A stretch of DNA of 64,000 nucleotides from JASSUD01 sp031963405 (GTDB lineage: Bacteria; Pseudomonadota; Gammaproteobacteria; Burkholderiales; Burkholderiaceae). The notes below the pieces were generated by a model. It did not search any database, was not told where the DNA came from, and saw only the letters and a program-made list of their open reading frames with translations. Below, piece by piece: positions 31,507 through 39,791 of the stretch. The stretch covers positions 62,001 through 126,000 of the forward strand of contig JASSUJ010000001.1 of assembly GCA_031963405.1 (NCBI GenBank), given 5' to 3'. A program made the translations under genes and the position numbers. Numbering within the stretch: position 1 is the stretch's first letter; each line of letters opens with the position of its first letter.

Positions 31507-32865
31507 ATGACTCGTCATTATTTTGGCACTGATGGAATTCGCGGCAGAGTTGGCGAAGCGCCCATTACCCCAGACTTTATGCTGCGTTTAGGCTATGCGG
31601 CAGGCAAGGTGCTCGCCAATACAGATTATTGGCTTCAGACTGAAGCGCGGCCTATGGTGTTAATTGGTAAAGACACACGTGTGTCTGGCTATATGCTCGA
31701 AGCAGCGCTTGAAGCAGGGTTTTCTGCCGCTGGCGTGGATGTCATGCTCGCGGGCCCAATGCCTACCCCCGGTATTGCGTATTTAACCCGTGCTTTACGT
31801 TTGACAGGTGGCGTAGTCATTAGCGCTTCGCATAATCCCTATCAAGACAATGGCATTAAATTCTTTTCTGCCGACGGCAATAAACTCGCAGATGACATTG
31901 AACAGCGCATTGAAGCCTATTTAGAGGAGCCGCTTATCTGCGCGCCTTCCGAACGGCTTGGCAAAGCCCATCGGCTTAATGACGCAGCAGGACGTTATAT
32001 CGAATTTTGTAAAAGCACTTTCCCCGCTCAATTTGATTTGCGGGGTATTAAGCTGGTGGTCGATTGCGCACATGGTGCGGCTTATCATATTGCCCCGCAT
32101 GTATTTCATGAGCTGGGTGCTGAGGTCATCTCGATTGGCGTGCAACCCAATGGCTTCAATATTAATGATCAAGTCGGCGCGACGGCACCACAAGCGCTGA
32201 TTAAAGCGGTACAAGATAATCACGCAGATTTTGGTATTGCTTTAGACGGCGACGCTGATCGCTTGCAGCTCGTCGATGCAGCAGGGCGCTTATACAATGG
32301 CGATGAGCTTCTCTATATGCTGGTTGTCGATCGTCTAGCGACAGAAGGCAAAGTCGCCGGCGCAGTAGGTACGCTGATGACGAACTATGCTGTTGAAGTT
32401 GCGCTACAACGCTTAAATGTTCCTTTTGTGCGGGCGGCAGTAGGAGATCGCTATGTCCTTGAACAATTGAGAGCACGTGGCTGGCAGCTTGGGGCAGAAG
32501 GGTCTGGCCATATTTTATCGTTAGACCGGCACACTACAGGCGATGGTATTGTCGCCGCCTTATTAGTGCTTGCTGCGTTGCGCCGTAGCGGCAAGAACTT
32601 ACGAGCCTTGTTAGGAGATTTGCAGCTTTTCCCACAAGAGCTTATTAGTGTACCTATTCACGCCCATCTGAATTGGCGTGAGAACCAAGCGCTAAACGAG
32701 GCAATTGCCGCGACTGAGCGTGCATTAGGTAACAATGGACGAGTCCTAATCCGTGCTTCTGGTACTGAGCCTGTGTTGCGTGTCATGGTTGAAGCTGGTG
32801 ATGCAGATGCTGCGCTCATGCATGCGCAAGCATTGGCTGAGACGGTACGAAGGGCATCAGCTTAA
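31507..32865 (+). CDS. glmM: Phosphoglucosamine mutase
   Basis: Converts glucosamine-6-P to glucosamine-1-P, feeding UDP-GlcNAc for peptidoglycan and LPS (452 aa). The phosphoserine loop is VVISASHNPYQDNGIKFF, with the catalytic Ser at about 108. The metal loop is ALDGDADRLQ, the sugar loop GSGHILSLDRHTTGDG, and the phosphate loop RASGTEPVLRVMVE. N-terminal RHYFGTDGIRGRVG is typical. In Burkholderia it is followed by phosphate-uptake genes; here an accessory patch follows. Confidence 0.96.
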   Translation: MTRHYFGTDGIRGRVGEAPITPDFMLRLGYAAGKVLANTDYWLQTEARPMVLIGKDTRVSGYMLEAALEAGFSAAGVDVMLAGPMPTPGIAYLTRALRLTGGVVISASHNPYQDNGIKFFSADGNKLADDIEQRIEAYLEEPLICAPSERLGKAHRLNDAAGRYIEFCKSTFPAQFDLRGIKLVVDCAHGAAYHIAPHVFHELGAEVISIGVQPNGFNINDQVGATAPQALIKAVQDNHADFGIALDGDADRLQLVDAAGRLYNGDELLYMLVVDRLATEGKVAGAVGTLMTNYAVEVALQRLNVPFVRAAVGDRYVLEQLRARGWQLGAEGSGHILSLDRHTTGDGIVAALLVLAALRRSGKNLRALLGDLQLFPQELISVPIHAHLNWRENQALNEAIAATERALGNNGRVLIRASGTEPVLRVMVEAGDADAALMHAQALAETVRRASA

Positions 32866-32976
32866 AAATTAGCCAGTCAAATCTGTAAAAATAGGTTTTT
32901 TATCGGATAAAAGCAAAGTATGCTTTGGCTTAAACCTTAAATAAGGTATTTGAACAATTTTAAAGGCATTAAAATT

Positions 32977-33822
32977 ATGGCAGGCTCTATCCGACTCTCT
33001 TCTTCACTTTCTGCCTGTAGTGCTCCTATTTCTCAGCGCAAAGCAGTCAGTTTTTGTGTTGCTCACGGAGCGCAACCCGCTCCCTACAAAACTACTGATT
33101 TCCCCCATAAAGATGAGTTTAGGCAACAGTCACTGCGCAGAGTATTCGATGTGAGCGAGGTCCGCGCAGATAGAATCCGCGCCCGCCTTTCTTCTATTTC
33201 TTCCTACCATACGGCTGTTTCTCACCAAGAAGATGAGCTTGAGCAACAAGATAATGAAGATATTCAAACGAGACTGCCAGAATTATCTAGCAGTCATGGC
33301 AGGCTTACTTCTTCTTCACTTGTCTCTTTCCCTCCGTTGCCCGATTCTTTAGAAGAGAAGTCATTAATTGCAAGAATTTTAGAAGCACTTGGCTTAGGCG
33401 AGCTTGGCGAAGAGAGAGATTCAGCATCAGTTATAGAAGAGAGGCCGTTAATTGCAAGAATTTTAGAAGTACTCGGCTTAGATGATCTTGACGAAGAAAG
33501 AGATTTAGCACCACTTTTAGTCTTAAGAGATGCCTTGCTTGGTCTGAATAGTCTGTTTAATCCGAATTACTGCGTAGGAAAAAGTGATATAGAAGAGAGT
33601 GATTTGCTTGCTATGGATCATGTGCGACCGCTTAATCGGGCTGCTTTAATAGGTGGAGTGATAGCAGTGGTGGCAGTAAGCGTAATGGCTAAAATATTAT
33701 GCGCTCCACTTTCTGTGCTAGTACTGGCTACTCTTAGTACGGCCTTATTGATAAAACTGATCCGCGATTGCATTTTTTTGCTTAGAGAGGAAAATATCCA
33801 TTTTCACTTTCCGTGGGAATAG
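32977..33822 (+). CDS. Unknown Ser-rich protein with C-terminal membrane segment (paralog A)
   Basis: 281 aa from ATG 32977 (AAAGG ahead); a TTG at 32950 would add nine residues. I do not recognise the family. The N-terminus is rich in Ser and basic residues (MAGSIRLSSSLSACSAPISQ). The middle is charged and carries two copies of a 28-residue unit containing LIARILE(A/V)LGL. The C-terminal region from about residue 220 is hydrophobic, with one or two membrane helices (IGGVIAVVAVSVMAKIL, then VLVLATLSTALLIKLI). That region clearly resembles the end of the protein at 34039-34677. The architecture would suit a secreted, host-membrane-targeted effector, but no secretion gene is nearby, so this is inference only. 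Confidence 0.65.
   Translation: MAGSIRLSSSLSACSAPISQRKAVSFCVAHGAQPAPYKTTDFPHKDEFRQQSLRRVFDVSEVRADRIRARLSSISSYHTAVSHQEDELEQQDNEDIQTRLPELSSSHGRLTSSSLVSFPPLPDSLEEKSLIARILEALGLGELGEERDSASVIEERPLIARILEVLGLDDLDEERDLAPLLVLRDALLGLNSLFNPNYCVGKSDIEESDLLAMDHVRPLNRAALIGGVIAVVAVSVMAKILCAPLSVLVLATLSTALLIKLIRDCIFLLREENIHFHFPWE
33352..33519 (+). repeat. Two tandem 84-bp (28-codon) units inside paralog A
   Basis: Unit 1 at 33352-33435 and unit 2 at 33436-33519 have the same length and stay in frame. Each begins GAAGAG and contains TTAATTGCAAGAATTTTAGA. The protein units read EE(K/R)(S/P)LIARILE then LGL..L.EERD. Divergence is modest, so the duplication looks recent. Confidence 0.85.
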
Positions 33823-34038
33823 TCCTGCGCCAAGCCGAGCATTGCGTCCTTAATTGAACTGTTCAATCGGTAATTTAATTTGCCCGAGGAGCTAGCGGCG
33901 ATTTTTTAAGGTACTGGTGCTTGAGAAAATGTAAGGTGCGGAACAAGAGATTAGCCAAGCATATATAAAGATTGCTAGACTGCGTAAAAAATTGAAGTGA
34001 TTTCAAACGAGTGGTTTTAAAAGCGTTAAAAAAACATC

Positions 34039-34677
34039 ATGTCAATCCGTACTGTACCTACTGTAACTCCATGGCATTCTTGTAAGTCTACTGCTAGTAG
34101 ACAATCTATTAAGGCCCTTGATTCTGGCTTAAAGCCTAAATTTGAGCCAGATGCTCAAAAGGATGTCGCGCCTGGTATCCAGCGCCTTGCTTTATCTTTA
34201 TTGCCTTCCTCTTCTGATTCTTTATCATCTAGTCGTGAATCTGATCAGTCTGAACTAAGGCAGAGAAAACGGAGTAAAGCTGCTAGAGATGTTCAAGCAA
34301 GAAAGCCGGATGAAGTTGATAAGGACAAACCCGCAACGGTAGAGGGAACTGAAAAGAGTATACCTGGCATAAATTTTCCTGCTCGGCATATACGTATTGA
34401 GAGCTTCGCCCGACGCGTGCCAAATACTCCACCTGAAATTGCCCACCTGATGGAGCTTACTAAGCAGACAAAAGCTCAAGCGAAAGCACCATCAGTACTG
34501 GCAAGGTTAGGCTTAATCGCTGACGTGTTAGCCATTGCTGCGGTAATTAGTGTGGCTAATATGTTAGGTGCTCCATTTGTTGTATTGGCACTGCTTGGCC
34601 TTGCTACTGCATCTCTAACGCAGGAAATGCGCTACAACAGATTACGGTCACACATTCCTCATAGCCGGCTGAATTGA
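34039..34677 (+). CDS. Unknown Ser-rich protein with C-terminal membrane segment (paralog B)
   Basis: 212 aa, start ATG 34039. The N-terminal half is polar and Ser/Lys-rich (SLLPSSSDSLSSSRESDQSE). The C-terminal hydrophobic region from about residue 157 (LGLIADVLAIAAVISVANML, then GAPFVVLALLGLATASL) aligns with paralog A, sharing the spacing A...L(C/G)AP..VL.L. The non-coding DNA just after both stops is also similar (AGCGATTTTTT or GGCGATTTTTT, then AACAAGAGAT(T/C)AG(C/T)CA). The pair therefore arose by duplication of gene plus 3' flank. The N-terminal halves have diverged beyond alignment. Function unknown. Confidence 0.65.
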   Translation: MSIRTVPTVTPWHSCKSTASRQSIKALDSGLKPKFEPDAQKDVAPGIQRLALSLLPSSSDSLSSSRESDQSELRQRKRSKAARDVQARKPDEVDKDKPATVEGTEKSIPGINFPARHIRIESFARRVPNTPPEIAHLMELTKQTKAQAKAPSVLARLGLIADVLAIAAVISVANMLGAPFVVLALLGLATASLTQEMRYNRLRSHIPHSRLN

Positions 34678-35057
34678 TCTTCTAAAACTGAATGTATTCG
34701 CGCAAATGAGCGGCTAGCGATTTTTTCGGTTTATGCCCGTGCTGAAAAAAGCAGAAGGCGATAAACAAGAGATCAGTCAGGCCTAAATAACGTTTGCCAA
34801 CCACTCGCCTATGCCAAAGAAGGATAAAAGCAAGAGATAGTTGGCAAACTCAAGTGCTTTAAATCAATACCCTGATTCACTCAGTGACTGCATTCTCTTA
34901 ACTTCCTTTTGGATTTTTCTTACTTTTTTTAGGGAAAGCCCCAATCGTATTCATTCGTCAAATAAAAAGAAAATCCTAGGAACAGCATTCTTTTCTTTAA
35001 AGGATGCTGGCGTGCCTGCAATCTATAGGCGTTGTTACTGGGAAACAATTCACAAAA
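34678..35057. other. Gap after paralog B, leading to the LuxR-type gene
   Basis: 380 bp with no supported gene. The first 110 bp resemble the 3' flank of paralog A (33825-33960). A 79-codon frame at 34841-35080 overlaps the next gene and has no features. Confidence 0.45.
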
Positions 35058-35738
35058 ATGGCGAAGCGAGCGATGTTTAATCAGTTTTTCCAAACAGTTC
35101 AGATTGTGATTGCGGATGAATATCCGTTGGTATTAATGGCGGTTGAGCAAGCGCTTGAAGGGCGTGACAACTGGCAAGTGGTAGCGACTGCTACCACCGA
35201 GGAAGATCTTTCCGACAAACTTCAAAAGACGCGCTGCGATGTCCTGGTCTATGGCCTGCATCATGACGAAGGCTTAACTTACGCGAGCTTGCCAGCGCTT
35301 GAAAAGCTGGTGTACTCATATCCAAATACAAAAGTCATCGTACTCGCGCAGCATACTGACCCAACCATCATCACTAGAATTTTAGCGGCGGGCTGTGGTG
35401 GTTTCATCGACACATCAATAGGGCTTGCGCAATTGCCTTATGCCATCGATGAAATGCGCAAAGGTGGCCGTTATGTTGATCCGCTTACCACTAAGCTTTT
35501 AGTCCAGCATATGTTCGTCGGTAGCGCTCGGCAACAATTGTCTGGTAAAGAGCTAACGCCGCGTGAAAAAGAGGTCATTAGGCTATTTGAGAAAGGGATG
35601 AATGTGAGCGAAATTGCCTGCCATACGCAGCGTAGCGTTAAAACCATTCATACCCAAAAACAAAGCGCTATGCGTAAGCTTGGGGTACGAAATGGCAATG
35701 AATTAATTGACGCGTTTAAGTATATTGAATCAAATTAA
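35058..35738 (+). CDS. LuxR/RcsB-like response regulator with degenerate receiver
   Basis: DNA-binding regulator (about 226 aa). The receiver-like domain (about 10-125) starts VQIVIADEYPLVLMAVEQAL, like RcsB/NarL. A C-terminal LuxR HTH follows (LTPREKEVIRLFEKGMNVSE, then SVKTIHTQKQSAMRKLGVRN). The phosphorylation pocket is lost: the acceptor position in CDVLVYGLHHDEG is Gly or Tyr rather than Asp, the usual D-D pair is D-E, and the switch Lys region reads GFIDTS. It probably works without phosphorylation. The start is uncertain: ATG 35058 or 35073; the open frame extends to 35004. No sensor kinase is adjacent. Confidence 0.8.
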   Translation: MAKRAMFNQFFQTVQIVIADEYPLVLMAVEQALEGRDNWQVVATATTEEDLSDKLQKTRCDVLVYGLHHDEGLTYASLPALEKLVYSYPNTKVIVLAQHTDPTIITRILAAGCGGFIDTSIGLAQLPYAIDEMRKGGRYVDPLTTKLLVQHMFVGSARQQLSGKELTPREKEVIRLFEKGMNVSEIACHTQRSVKTIHTQKQSAMRKLGVRNGNELIDAFKYIESN

Positions 35739-35763
35739 GCAAGCATTGAATAAACTGCAGCTA

Positions 35764-35925
35764 AGAAGCTGTCTACAAACCGCTTAAAAGACCGTGATTC
35801 GCGTATTTGTCAAATGCAGGGCGGTGTTCGGAATCCTCATGTCTCATGTACTTATGGGAACGAAGTTCCTGCGCTCCGTCTTTCCCCGACTGACAGCCTT
35901 TTAGACAATTTGTAGACAGGTTCTA
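35764..35925. repeat. MITE-like element with CTGTCTACAAA ends
   Basis: About 160 bp. The left end AGCTGTCTACAAACCGCTTA and the reverse complement of the right end, AACCTGTCTACAAATTG, are inverted repeats, flanked by CTAAG on both sides. The interior has TCGGAATCCTCATG, which occurs inverted in the element at 40724-40870. The ends look like those of IS5-family insertion sequences. Confidence 0.7.
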
Positions 35926-35931
35926 AGATAG

Positions 35932-36140
35932 TTAGAGCCTGTCCTCAATGAAAACGAGCTCGCGAAGGTAGCAGCCAGCGCGCCCTGCGGCGTCGCGTGA
36001 CGCTTGTTTGGGTCAACCAAACGGCGCGCACCCGGCGTCATGCTCGCGGCGATACGTCCAGTATTCGCCGCCTCACATTCCTTAGATGCGCGCCTAAAAG
36101 CCGTCAACGCGAGCCCGTTTTCATTGAGGACAGGCCCTAA
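35932..36140. repeat. 209-bp MITE with 33-bp terminal inverted repeats
   Basis: Left end 35932-35964 and right end 36108-36140 match at 31 of 33 positions; they begin TTAG(A/G)GCCTGTCCTCAATG. The interior is GC-rich against AT-rich flanks (CCTGCGGCGTCGCGTGACGC) and encodes nothing I can support. It abuts the previous element, so two insertions lie back to back. Confidence 0.85.
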
Positions 36141-36352
36141 CCATTGGGCTAGCGCTATAAACGCGGCGTATGCCTTTCTAACTCCTCTATAATAAATTTT
36201 GTTTTTGATTAAGAGCTAAGAAGTCTGGTAGCTCTCATGCTTTATTTCAGTGTTTTTCTTCGTATTTAATTGAGCAAAATTTCTATTATTCGATTGCGCA
36301 GCATGCGTAACTTATAAGGCATCCGTTTTGATTCGGCCCTATAATCAGCGCT

Positions 36353-37207
36353 TTGACAATTATCGAACCATTATTTTCTGTGCCCAATACTCATTCTGAT
36401 ACCTTGCTAACGCTGCGTGATATCGACTTCGGATATGGCGAGCAACCTGTCTTATCCAATCTAAATATGCGCTTTCAGCGCGGCCAAGTCGTGGCTGTCA
36501 TGGGTGGCTCTGGCTGTGGCAAAACTACTATTTTGCGACTTATTGCTGGCTTGGTACGGGCACAGCGCGGGCAAGTGCTACTTGAGGGCAACGATTTAGC
36601 GGGAGCTACAGAAGCTGAGCTTTACAAGCTACGCCGTAAAATGGGCATGCTGTTTCAGTTTGGTGCACTTTTTACCGATATGTCGGTCTTTGAAAACGTC
36701 GCCTTTCCGTTGCGTGAGCATGTAGATCTTCCCGAAGCTGTGCTGCGTGATCTAGTGATGATGAAGCTTAATGCGGTAGGCCTGCGAGGGGCTCGCGATC
36801 TTCTACCAGCAGAAATTTCCGGCGGCATGGCACGGCGTGTTGCATTAGCCCGTGCTATCGCACTTGATCCAACCCTACTTTTGTATGACGAGCCTTTTGC
36901 CGGGCTTGACCCTATCTCGCTTGGTATCATTGCGAACTTGATCCGCACGCTTAATGATGCGCTGGGTGCTACATCGATTATCGTGACGCATGATGTGCCT
37001 GAGTCATTCGCGATTGCCGACACTATTTATTTTATTGCGAATGGCGGTGTACTCGCGGTAGGGACGCCAGACGAACTGCGTGCCTCGACCGACCCAAGTG
37101 TGCGCCAGTTTATTGATGCAGCGCCCGATGGACCATTCCGTTTCCATTATGCAGGGGCGCCTTTAGCTACCGATTTCGGCTTGCAAGGGCAAGTAGGAGA
37201 CCGTTAA
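36353..37207 (+). CDS. mlaF: Mla phospholipid transport ATPase MlaF
   Basis: Cytoplasmic ATPase (284 aa) of the MlaFEDB complex, which moves phospholipids between inner and outer membranes to keep the outer leaflet asymmetric. Walker A is GGSGCGKTT, the signature ISGGMARRVALARA, and Walker B LLYDEPFAGLDPIS, with the switch His in VTHDVPES. The start appears to be TTG 36353. The stop overlaps the mlaE start, indicating translational coupling. It is the first gene of mlaFEDACB, in the Burkholderia order. Confidence 0.95.
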   Translation: MTIIEPLFSVPNTHSDTLLTLRDIDFGYGEQPVLSNLNMRFQRGQVVAVMGGSGCGKTTILRLIAGLVRAQRGQVLLEGNDLAGATEAELYKLRRKMGMLFQFGALFTDMSVFENVAFPLREHVDLPEAVLRDLVMMKLNAVGLRGARDLLPAEISGGMARRVALARAIALDPTLLLYDEPFAGLDPISLGIIANLIRTLNDALGATSIIVTHDVPESFAIADTIYFIANGGVLAVGTPDELRASTDPSVRQFIDAAPDGPFRFHYAGAPLATDFGLQGQVGDR

Positions 37208-37995
37208 TGAAAGCTATGTTTGGTGCACTCGGTGCATTAGGAAGTGCTGTGCTTAGTGTCCTGAACCACTTGGGAGAGGGCGTACAGCTATTTATACGCT
37301 TGCTCCGTGAAGTGACTGTCCTGACACGCCGCCCGCAATTGGTGATGAAACAACTCCATTTTGTGGGTAATTATTCGCTCATCATTATTACCGTATCAGG
37401 GCTTTTTGTTGGCTTTGTGCTTGGCTTGCAAGGTTATTACACATTAAGTCGCTATGGTTCGGAACAAGCACTCGGCTTGCTGGTTGCGTTATCCCTGGTA
37501 CGCGAGCTTGGGCCAGTTGTCACTGCGCTATTGTTTGCCGGTCGCGCCGGCACCTCACTCACAGCCGAGATTGGGCTGATGAAGGCAGGTGAGCAGCTTA
37601 GCGCGATGGAAATGATGGCAGTTAATCCAATTAAGGCGGTGCTAGCACCGCGCTTTTGGGCGGGCGTGGTGGCACTACCGATTCTGACTGCGCTTTTTAG
37701 TGCTGTTGGTATTTTGGGCGGCTATTTCGTTGGAGTAGGCTTGATTGGTGTTGATGCGAGCGCATTCTGGGCGCAAATGCAAGGTGGTGTTGATGTTTGG
37801 CACGACGTTGGCAATGGTGTCGTAAAAAGCCTCGTGTTTGGTTTTGCCGTGACTTTTACTGCGCTGTATCAAGGCTATATTGCTAAACCAACGCCTGAAG
37901 GGGTCGCGCGTGCCACCACTCGCACGGTTGTGTTTGCGTCGCTGGTTGTGTTGGGCTTGGACTTTCTGCTCACTGCGCTGATGTTTAGTAAATGA
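37207..37995 (+). CDS. mlaE: Mla phospholipid transport permease MlaE
   Basis: Inner-membrane permease (262 aa, MlaE/YrbE family) with five to six hydrophobic segments. Motifs: VGNYSLIIITVSGLFVGFVL, the conserved RELGPVVTALLFAGRAG, and EIGLMKAGEQLSAMEMMAVNP, which forms the coupling helix. Its start overlaps the mlaF stop by one base. A repeat element separates it from mlaD, which breaks the close spacing seen in relatives. Confidence 0.95.
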   Translation: MKAMFGALGALGSAVLSVLNHLGEGVQLFIRLLREVTVLTRRPQLVMKQLHFVGNYSLIIITVSGLFVGFVLGLQGYYTLSRYGSEQALGLLVALSLVRELGPVVTALLFAGRAGTSLTAEIGLMKAGEQLSAMEMMAVNPIKAVLAPRFWAGVVALPILTALFSAVGILGGYFVGVGLIGVDASAFWAQMQGGVDVWHDVGNGVVKSLVFGFAVTFTALYQGYIAKPTPEGVARATTRTVVFASLVVLGLDFLLTALMFSK

Positions 37996-38003
37996 TCGTT
38001 GAA

Positions 38004-38104
38004 GAATGCCTAAATAAGCTCGTAGCAGGGCTGCCTTCTTGTCGTATGCCCCCATGTCCTGCACTAAGGCTCCTTGCCACAGGGTTAGGTAGACCTTCCT
38101 TAAT
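38004..38104. repeat. Degenerate MITE-like element between mlaE and mlaD
   Basis: About 100 bp. The left end near AAGAATGCCTAAATAAGC and the right end, in reverse complement TTAAGGAAGGTCTACCTAAC, are weak inverted repeats resembling the CTCTGCATAA family. It is more eroded than the other copies. Confidence 0.45.
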
Positions 38105-38128
38105 AGCTTAGTAATAGTTGAGAAAAGA

Positions 38129-38713
38129 ATGAAAAAAACTGCGCTTAATTGCTGGGTTGGCTTTTTTGTTGTGCTGGGTTTTGTAGCGCTTTTATTTCTT
38201 GCGCTGAAAGCTGGCAATATGAGTTCGCTATCCTTTAAGTCTCATTATTCAGTTAAGCTGAAATTCGATAATATTGGTGGCCTTAAGCCACATGCGCCGG
38301 TGAAAAGTTCGGGCGTCACCGTTGGACGTGTCACAAGTATCGACTTTGACAATGATGACTATCAAGCATTAGTCACGCTCAGTATCGATCAACCCTATCA
38401 TTTCCCTAGAGATACCTTCGCAAAAATTCTTACAACGGGTGTGCTGGGTGAGCAATATATCGGTCTTGACCCAGGCGGCGATGATGAGATGTTAGAAGAG
38501 GGCGATACCATTACGATGACACAGTCAGCTGTGTTGCTAGAAAATTTGATTAGCCAATTTCTTTATAACAAAGCTGCTGATGCCGGCGGAGCACAACATG
38601 CTCCAGCGCCTGCAGCAAAAGCTGAACCAATTGAAAAGCAAGCTGAAAAACGCGTTGAAAAAAATACCAAAGAAAATCTAATCCAAGACGAAAAGCAAGG
38701 GGATGCTAAGTAA
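38129..38713 (+). CDS. mlaD: Mla substrate-binding MCE protein MlaD
   Basis: Membrane-anchored periplasmic MCE-domain protein (194 aa) that forms a hexameric lipid channel on MlaFE. One N-terminal helix (CWVGFFVVLGFVALLFLAL), then the MCE domain: VKLKFDNIGGLKPHAPVKSS, GVTVGRVTSIDF, and ILTTGVLGEQYIGLDPGGDD. The C-terminal tail beyond about 155 is low-complexity Ala/Glu/Lys. ATG 38129 gives a standard N-terminus. Its stop overlaps the mlaA start (TAATGA). Confidence 0.94.
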   Translation: MKKTALNCWVGFFVVLGFVALLFLALKAGNMSSLSFKSHYSVKLKFDNIGGLKPHAPVKSSGVTVGRVTSIDFDNDDYQALVTLSIDQPYHFPRDTFAKILTTGVLGEQYIGLDPGGDDEMLEEGDTITMTQSAVLLENLISQFLYNKAADAGGAQHAPAPAAKAEPIEKQAEKRVEKNTKENLIQDEKQGDAK

Positions 38714-39687
38714 TGAAGAAGTGGCATTTCTTGCATTCTTTTTTGCGTTCGGTGGTGCTTGGCTTAACTTGTGCCTTGACTGCTTGTTCAACAGTGCAAA
38801 CACCTTCGGCGGCAGACCCATTTGAAGGTTTTAACCGCACAGTATTCACGTTTAATGAGGCGGTAGACAGGGCCGCGCTTAAACCAGTAGCAAAAACCTA
38901 TAATCGTGCATTGCCGAGAAAAGTGCGCGCGAGCGTGACAAATTTTTTCGCCAATATCGGTGACTTTTATACGATGCTGAACGATTTACTACAAGGCAAT
39001 ATTAAAGCGGGCGCTGAAGACATGATGCGCATCACGATTAACTCATTGTTTGGCGTAGTAGGTTTTTTTGATGTGGCAACAGAGGCTGGCATACCAAAAC
39101 ACCAGCAAGACTTTGGACAAACGCTCGGTTTTTATGGCATGAATTCAGGCCCTTATCTAGTCTTGCCTTTGTTGGGACCAAGCACAGTCCGCGATACAGC
39201 TGGGTTGATAGTAGACCGTTTGGCTGATCCAACCAGTTATATCCATCCCAACAGCGCTCGTACTAGCTTATATGGATTGCGCCTTGTGAATACACGGGCT
39301 TCCTTATTGCAAGCCACTAATTTGTTTTCTAAAGTGGCATTTGATAAATATTCATTTACGCGTGACGCCTTTTTGCAGCATCGGCGCTATTTGATTCGGG
39401 GTTCAGATGCGGGCTTTGATTATGAAGATGAAGATGAGGGCGAAGCGCTAGCGCCCGGTGAGTCCGTCCAGCCTCGAGCCGTTGCCAATCCAAATCCTAT
39501 AGACTCAGCCACGCCTCCACCCGGCACAGCTAGCGCTACTAAACCAGCACCTGCTGCTGCCACATCAAGTACGCGTGCCAACTTAGCAGAGCCTATTCCC
39601 GAGTCTGAGGCTGATGAACATAGGGGAGTGCCGCCGTCGCATATTCTGCCGCCGGTCAACTATTTCCCTAATTTTCGCTTGCCATGA
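38713..39687 (+). CDS. mlaA: Outer-membrane lipoprotein MlaA (VacJ)
   Basis: Outer-membrane component of the Mla system (324 aa) that extracts phospholipids from the outer leaflet. Lipoprotein signal with lipobox LTAC near residue 27. The core begins ADPFEGFNRTVFTFNEAVDR and contains FFANIGDFYTMLNDLLQG, FGQTLGFYGMNSGPYLVLPL and DRLADPTSYI. The Pro/Ala-rich tail after about 240 ends in ILPPVNYFPNFRLP and is longer than the E. coli protein. MlaA is part of the same operon here, as in Burkholderia, whereas in E. coli it is encoded elsewhere. Confidence 0.94.
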   Translation: MKKWHFLHSFLRSVVLGLTCALTACSTVQTPSAADPFEGFNRTVFTFNEAVDRAALKPVAKTYNRALPRKVRASVTNFFANIGDFYTMLNDLLQGNIKAGAEDMMRITINSLFGVVGFFDVATEAGIPKHQQDFGQTLGFYGMNSGPYLVLPLLGPSTVRDTAGLIVDRLADPTSYIHPNSARTSLYGLRLVNTRASLLQATNLFSKVAFDKYSFTRDAFLQHRRYLIRGSDAGFDYEDEDEGEALAPGESVQPRAVANPNPIDSATPPPGTASATKPAPAAATSSTRANLAEPIPESEADEHRGVPPSHILPPVNYFPNFRLP

Positions 39688-39791
39688 CGCGTTAGGTTTA
39701 GCTGCTGGCTGAGCTGAAATGGCTAGGTATGATTTTTAAGTAATCGTTTCGAAGCGACGCTTTAGATAATAATTTTTTACGAGGTAAAAGA

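Noticed and set aside
35004..35057. Upstream extension of the LuxR-type regulator to 35004
   Set aside because: The extra 18 residues do not resemble any receiver N-terminus; the domain proper starts after 35073.
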